This document shows positions 6,418 through 9,472 of a stretch of 9,472 bases of DNA, piece by piece. The position numbers and the translations under genes were made by a program. Numbering within the stretch: the stretch's first letter is position 1; every line of letters begins with the position of its first letter. The DNA is from Desulfuromonadales bacterium. GTDB lineage: Bacteria > Desulfobacterota > Desulfuromonadia > Desulfuromonadales > JACZKF01. The notes beneath the pieces were generated by a model. It was not told the DNA's origin and searched no databases. It was given only the letters and a program-made list of their open reading frames with translations. The stretch spans positions 1 through 9,472 of the forward strand of contig JACZKF010000515.1 of NCBI GenBank assembly GCA_014860175.1, in the 5' to 3' direction.

Positions 6418-6430
6418 CGGTTGACAAAAA

Positions 6431-6465
6431 CTTCCCGGGGAGTCCACGACGGACTCCCCGGGAAG
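6431..6465. other. Perfect 15-bp hairpin between D and E
   Basis: CTTCCCGGGGAGTCC (6431-6445) and GGACTCCCCGGGAAG (6451-6465) are exact reverse complements with loop ACGAC, 13 bases after the stop of D. On the + strand no T run follows, so it is not a standard terminator for D and reading into E is plausible. AAAAA at 6426-6430 would form a short T run on the minus strand, so a minus-strand or bidirectional role is possible. It may instead be a processing or stabilising stem that sets the D:E ratio. Confidence 0.7.
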
Positions 6466-6616
6466 CCCTCTGAAACCAGAAAGCTTTTAACACGGGGGGG
6501 AATCACAGGCGAAAGGAGGTGAATCGTTCCGGGGTCGGGAACACTAACCAACTCGGCGGCATGGGGCCGCTGAAAACAGTCAACCTCAAATGTCCATGAT
6601 GAAGGAGCACAAAGGA
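6466..6616 (+). promoter_or_regulatory. Structured leader of gene E
   Basis: This segment repeats leader elements of gene D: a TCTG/CAGA mini-hairpin with loop AAAC (6469-6480), AAGGAGGTGAA (6513-6523) and an 8-bp hairpin TCGGCGGC/GCCGCTGA with loop ATGGG (6553-6573). The ribosome site GAAGGAG (6601-6607) lies nine bases before the ATG at 6617. No sigma-54 promoter is seen, so the leader was probably kept when the gene duplicated. Confidence 0.45.
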
Positions 6617-8080
6617 ATGAAGCCGTCTCAATTGTTCAAGAATTTGTCGGCGCTGGCGGGTTTGGCGCTGCTGGCCGCCCCGGCCAACGCGGGCGTCATC
6701 ACCGGCTGGGACATGAGCAACGTCACCGTGGCTCCCCCCCCCTACGAGGATTTCGTCACCTACCCGAGCACCCTCTACACCAGCGCCGCCAAAACGGCCA
6801 CCAATGGAGCGATCACCTGGAAGGAAGGCGACGTCCAGGCCCCGGGGATGAAGATCGTCAACCTGGACGACGTCACCGGCGAAAAATGCATCATGACCAC
6901 CGGCTACAACCCCCTCGATTTCTCCAACAAGATGTGCTCCGACCCGCTGCAATCGAGCAAGCGCTGGAAAGTCAAAGGCACCAAGAACGACGTCATCGAC
7001 GTCTATTTTTCGGCGACCACCGGCACCACCAGCATCTACCGCTCACTGCAGAAGCTGACCGACGGCACCGATCTCAAGTGGAAAGGTTTCCGCGCCGAGC
7101 TCGGTTTCATGGTCAATGGGGCCTTCGTCAAATCGAAGGTTGGTGACGGCCTCGGCTTCTCCACCATCAGAGGCGCTTACTACACCAAACTGACCGCCTC
7201 CTCCACCCAGACCGCCGAAACCCTTTCGGCCCTGTTCGCCCAGGGGCTGGCCGGACCTGCCGACAAGTACCACCCGGCCACCGGCTACTTCGACCCGACC
7301 ACCCGCTTCAGCTACCTGCTCTACGCCCTGGAAGACGAGATCTACACCGGCGCCATCTCGGCCAACTATTACAACCTGTTCGGCGACTGGAACAACGCCA
7401 GCAGCGTCCCCTACGGCTACTTCTATGACGACGACGACAATATCAACACCGACAATACTCTGATGGCCAACTGCGACGGCACCTTCGTCGTCACCGACCC
7501 GATCATGGAAACCGGCTACTGCACCGGCACCTGGGTGACCTACCGCAAACTGCCCGGCCTCGACGCCAACGGAATCGCCTACCCCTCCGACGGCATCAAA
7601 AAACCGGTTCCGCTCGACATGATCGCCGCCTGGCAGGCGAACCCCCGCTACCTGACCGGGCTCATCGATGACTTGGCGAACCTCGGCCTCAACTACTACA
7701 TCACCATCGGCGACAATACCAAGTGGCCGACCCCGGCCCAGTTCGTCATGCGCTTCTACCCGATTCCCGCCGCCGCTCCGGCCCCGGCGGAGATCTGCAC
7801 CGACGGCATCGACAACGACAAAGACGGCAAAATCGACTGCGCCGACTCTGATTGCGCCACCAACCCGATCTGTCCGGCTCCGGTTGCCGAGATCTGCACC
7901 GACGGCCTCGACAACGACCTGGACGGCCTGACCGACTGCGCCGACCCCAACTGCGCCGGCATCAGCGGCTGCGGCCCCGAAGGGCTAAAAACGACCTGCA
8001 CCGATGGCATCGACAACGACGGCGACGGCTTTACTGACTGCGCCGACCCTGGCTGTGCAAAGAACAAACTCTGTCTGTAG
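6617..8080 (+). CDS. Gene E: tandem paralogue of gene D with three MopE-type metal-binding repeats
   Basis: Predicted secreted protein of 487 residues. I choose the ATG at 6617 because GAAGGAG (6601-6607) is nine bases away and the protein then begins MKPSQLFKNL, aligning with MKTSQLGKSL of gene D. In-frame ATG codons at 6590, 6596 and 6599 lie upstream of that ribosome site. The signal peptide is residues 1-25 (A-N-A before GVITGWD). The body is collinear with gene D without visible gaps beyond the linker, and the four body cysteines are retained (the first is C91). Three 28-residue repeats follow at 392-419, 425-452 and 459-486, with the same four cysteines and D-N-D-x-D-G core. Differences from D concentrate in the N-terminal 70 residues and in surface-like charged positions, the look of a recent duplication under constraint. 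A strong terminator follows. The function is unknown; a secreted, disulfide-rich, calcium- or copper-binding surface protein is the best guess. Confidence 0.9.
   Translation: MKPSQLFKNLSALAGLALLAAPANAGVITGWDMSNVTVAPPPYEDFVTYPSTLYTSAAKTATNGAITWKEGDVQAPGMKIVNLDDVTGEKCIMTTGYNPLDFSNKMCSDPLQSSKRWKVKGTKNDVIDVYFSATTGTTSIYRSLQKLTDGTDLKWKGFRAELGFMVNGAFVKSKVGDGLGFSTIRGAYYTKLTASSTQTAETLSALFAQGLAGPADKYHPATGYFDPTTRFSYLLYALEDEIYTGAISANYYNLFGDWNNASSVPYGYFYDDDDNINTDNTLMANCDGTFVVTDPIMETGYCTGTWVTYRKLPGLDANGIAYPSDGIKKPVPLDMIAAWQANPRYLTGLIDDLANLGLNYYITIGDNTKWPTPAQFVMRFYPIPAAAPAPAEICTDGIDNDKDGKIDCADSDCATNPICPAPVAEICTDGLDNDLDGLTDCADPNCAGISGCGPEGLKTTCTDGIDNDGDGFTDCADPGCAKNKLCL
7790..8074 (+). repeat. Three tandem 28-residue Cys/Asp-rich repeats encoded at the end of gene E
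   Basis: The three repeats have the same register and spacing as in gene D (spacers PAPVA and GPEGLK). Each has cysteines at positions 3, 17, 22 and 28 and a D-N-D-x-D-G loop. Repeat 1 of E matches repeat 1 of D more closely than it matches the other repeats of E, so the array existed before the D/E duplication. Confidence 0.88.
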
Positions 8081-8093
8081 TCACAACGGCACG

Positions 8094-8127
8094 CCGGGGG
8101 GGCCTCCAGGCTCCCCCGGTTTTTTTT
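8094..8127 (+). terminator. Factor-independent terminator of gene E
   Basis: An 11-bp stem CCGGGGGGGCC (8094-8104) / GGCTCCCCCGG (8109-8119) with one G-U pair and loop TCCA runs into eight T residues (8120-8127). It begins 14 bases after the stop of E and is a strong intrinsic terminator. Gene F begins only 21 bases later, which leaves no room for a normal promoter between them. Confidence 0.92.
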
Positions 8128-8148
8128 CCTGACACAGAGGTCTTCGTC

Positions 8149-9006
8149 ATGACGCGCTATGCATTTCTTCTGCTCCTTTTTGGTTGGCTGATGGCGGCCC
8201 CGGCGCAAGCGGCCGGGCTGAAAATCGAACGGCAAGAGCTCCCCTTGACGGAGACTCCCCGCCAGGTGGCATACGCTGCCGACGGCGACCGGATCTTCGT
8301 CCTGAGCAGCACCGGCAAGGTCGTCGTCTATGCGGCAGAGGGCCGCCTTCTCGGCGATTTTTTCGCCGGCGACAATGTCACCAGCATCGCCGCCGCCCCC
8401 GATGGGGATCGGCTGTTCGTCGGCCGAGCCGACAAGCCGGTCCTGGAACTGATCGAACTTTCCTTCCCGCAGGAGATCGACATCACCGGCGCCCCGATCC
8501 GCGGGGCGGCAGAGGCCCCGGTCACCGTCACCGTCTTCAGCGAATTCCAGTGTCCCTACTGTGCCTCCGTCCAGTCGGTCCTAGACCAGGCCCTCACCGC
8601 CTTCCCCGGCAAGGTCAAGCTGGCTTTCAAGCATTATCCGTTGCAGCGCCACCCCCTGGCCCGCCCGGCGGCCCTGGCGACGGTAGCGGCGCAGAGGCAG
8701 GGGCGCTTCTGGGAACTGCACGATCTGCTCTTTTCGCACCAGCAGGAGCTCGACACCGACACTATCCGGGAGCTGGCAATCAAGGCCGAGCTCGACATGA
8801 CCGCTTTTGACAGCTGCTTGCAAGACCCGGAAACGGTTCGGAAAGTAAATCAGGACCACGCCGATGGGGTTGCCGCCGGCGTGCGCGGCACCCCGACCAT
8901 TTTCGTCAATGGCCAACTGCTCAAGAACCGCTCCCCGGCCGCCCTCAATGACCTGATAACCCAGCAACTGGGCGCCACCGGGAGGCCTCCTAGAGAGGAA
9001 AAATGA
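8149..9006 (+). CDS. Gene F: periplasmic DsbA-family thiol-disulfide oxidoreductase with N-terminal beta-propeller stretch
   Basis: Predicted periplasmic protein of 285 residues. The ATG at 8149 follows AGAGG (8136-8140) by eight bases. The signal peptide is residues 1-21 (A-Q-A). Residues about 25-105 look like two YVTN/NHL-type propeller blades (A-A-D-G-D-R-I-F-V-L and A-P-D-G-D-R-L-F-V-G). Residues about 115-275 form a DsbA-like thioredoxin fold: F-Q-C-P-Y-C with catalytic C135 and C138, H-Y-P-L before the helical insert, and the cis-proline loop G-T-P-T-I-F-V-N-G with P249. The active site C-P-Y-C, not C-P-H-C, fits the Thioredoxin_4/BdbD-like branch. A single further cysteine lies in D-S-C-L-Q-D. 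Similar propeller-DsbA proteins occur in Geobacter relatives, as I recall. It overlaps gene G, a cytochrome, and follows two proteins with about sixteen cysteines each; making their disulfides or handling CxxCH thiols is an inference. The dyad C-P-Y-C makes the family call secure. Confidence 0.92.
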   Translation: MTRYAFLLLLFGWLMAAPAQAAGLKIERQELPLTETPRQVAYAADGDRIFVLSSTGKVVVYAAEGRLLGDFFAGDNVTSIAAAPDGDRLFVGRADKPVLELIELSFPQEIDITGAPIRGAAEAPVTVTVFSEFQCPYCASVQSVLDQALTAFPGKVKLAFKHYPLQRHPLARPAALATVAAQRQGRFWELHDLLFSHQQELDTDTIRELAIKAELDMTAFDSCLQDPETVRKVNQDHADGVAAGVRGTPTIFVNGQLLKNRSPAALNDLITQQLGATGRPPREEK

Positions 9007-9472
9007 TGAAGCGACAACGCTCCACCCTGGCCCGCCTGGTGGGCCTCCTGCTCCTGCTCTTTTCCCTGCTGGTCACCGGACCGGCACTGGCGGCCAAGCC
9101 CGCCCCTCCTCCGACCACTGGCGGAATACTGACCGGCAAGGTGACCAATGCCGTCACCCTGAAGATCATCATCGGCGCCACCGTCACTGCCGTCGGATCT
9201 CCCGGCAGCTACAGCGCCGTCACTAACAGCAAGGGGGTCTACTCCATCTCCCTGCCGGCCGGCGACTACCAGATCACCGCCAAGGCGACCGGCATGGCCG
9301 ACCTGACGGTGGCCCGCACCATCGTCAACGCCGTCACCACCACCGTCAACTTCGCCCTGACCACCGGCGTCGCCTCCACTCTCCCCCACGCCAGCCGGAT
9401 CAGCAGCTACAACGGCCCCCAGACCTGCCTCGGCTGCCACGGCACCGCCATCGCCGACCAGGTCTTCGCCTC
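9006..9472 (+). CDS. Gene G (5' part): exported c-type cytochrome with N-terminal CnaB/carboxypeptidase-regulatory-like domain
   Basis: Only the first 155 codons are in the window and the frame is still open at its end. The ATG at 9006 follows GAGG (8995-8998) by seven bases and overlaps the stop of F by one base; an ATG at 9003 in the same frame is the alternative but lies very close to the ribosome site. The signal peptide is residues 1-29 (A-L-A before AKPAPP). Residues about 40-118 form a carboxypeptidase-regulatory/CnaB-like beta-sandwich with the hallmarks G-K-V-T, T-N-S-K-G-V-Y-S-I-S-L-P-A-G-D-Y and T-V-N-F-A-L. A haem c site C-L-G-C-H follows at 141-145 in the context S-S-Y-N-G-P-Q-T-C, which in Geobacter-type proteins usually opens a multihaem region; further haems are expected but not seen. 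It is probably an outer-surface electron carrier. F and G are probably one unit. Confidence 0.88.
   Translation, partial: MKRQRSTLARLVGLLLLLFSLLVTGPALAAKPAPPPTTGGILTGKVTNAVTLKIIIGATVTAVGSPGSYSAVTNSKGVYSISLPAGDYQITAKATGMADLTVARTIVNAVTTTVNFALTTGVASTLPHASRISSYNGPQTCLGCHGTAIADQVFA

Noticed and set aside
6421..6450. Sigma-70 promoter for gene E starting at TTGACA (6421-6426)
   Set aside because: No acceptable -10 lies 16-18 bases downstream; that position falls in the GC-rich hairpin.
6590..6616. ATG at 6590 as the start of gene E
   Set aside because: It lies upstream of the GAAGGAG site and lacks its own; the ATG at 6617 aligns with the start of gene D.

Overview
The window looks like an accessory locus of a GC-rich, anaerobic, metal-respiring bacterium of the Desulfuromonadales/Geobacter type. 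The grounds are a c-type cytochrome with a CxxCH haem motif fused to a CnaB-like domain, a DsbA-like protein with an N-terminal beta-propeller stretch as I recall from Geobacter relatives, and dense use of sigma-54 promoters. The taxonomic assignment is inference from gene content. All seven genes are on the + strand and all encode proteins with a signal peptide, so the window appears to specify an exported or cell-surface apparatus.

Layout: (A) 370-1524, a secreted protein of a repeated family that resembles the choice-of-anchor F domain; (B) 2007-3740, a large secreted protein ending in a CARDB-like Ig domain; (C) 3797-4438, a small secreted protein with LolA/DUF4412-like features, in one transcription unit with B; (D) 4948-6417 and (E) 6617-8080, two close tandem paralogues of A that each carry three extra C-terminal, Cys-rich, Asp-rich metal-binding repeats of MopE type; (F) 8149-9006, a periplasmic DsbA-family thiol oxidoreductase; (G) 9006 to the window end, the start of a CnaB-domain c-type cytochrome. 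Factor-independent terminators follow A (weak), C and E (strong). F and G overlap by one base.

Regulation is the most striking part. A, B-C and D-E each have a perfect sigma-54 promoter (TGGCAC-N5-TTGCT). Each promoter lies 78-81 bases downstream of the same TTGCACCC element. Before the B and D promoters a second element, CCCCGCAACNNTGGTTGTC, recurs 98-99 bases further upstream. The three units therefore look like one regulon under a single enhancer-binding protein that is not encoded here. The three paralogues A, D and E, but not B, also share a long structured mRNA leader. It carries an AAGGRGGTGAA element about 90 bases before the start codon, far from any start, and a GC-rich hairpin with a TGGGG-containing loop about 40 bases before the start.

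Working model (inference): A, B, D and E are abundant secreted structural or metal-binding surface proteins made on demand by sigma-54. C may help envelope transport. F makes or reshuffles the many disulfides in D and E and/or handles the CxxCH thiols of G. G links the layer to electron transfer. I see no CRISPR array, tRNA, rRNA or insertion sequence.
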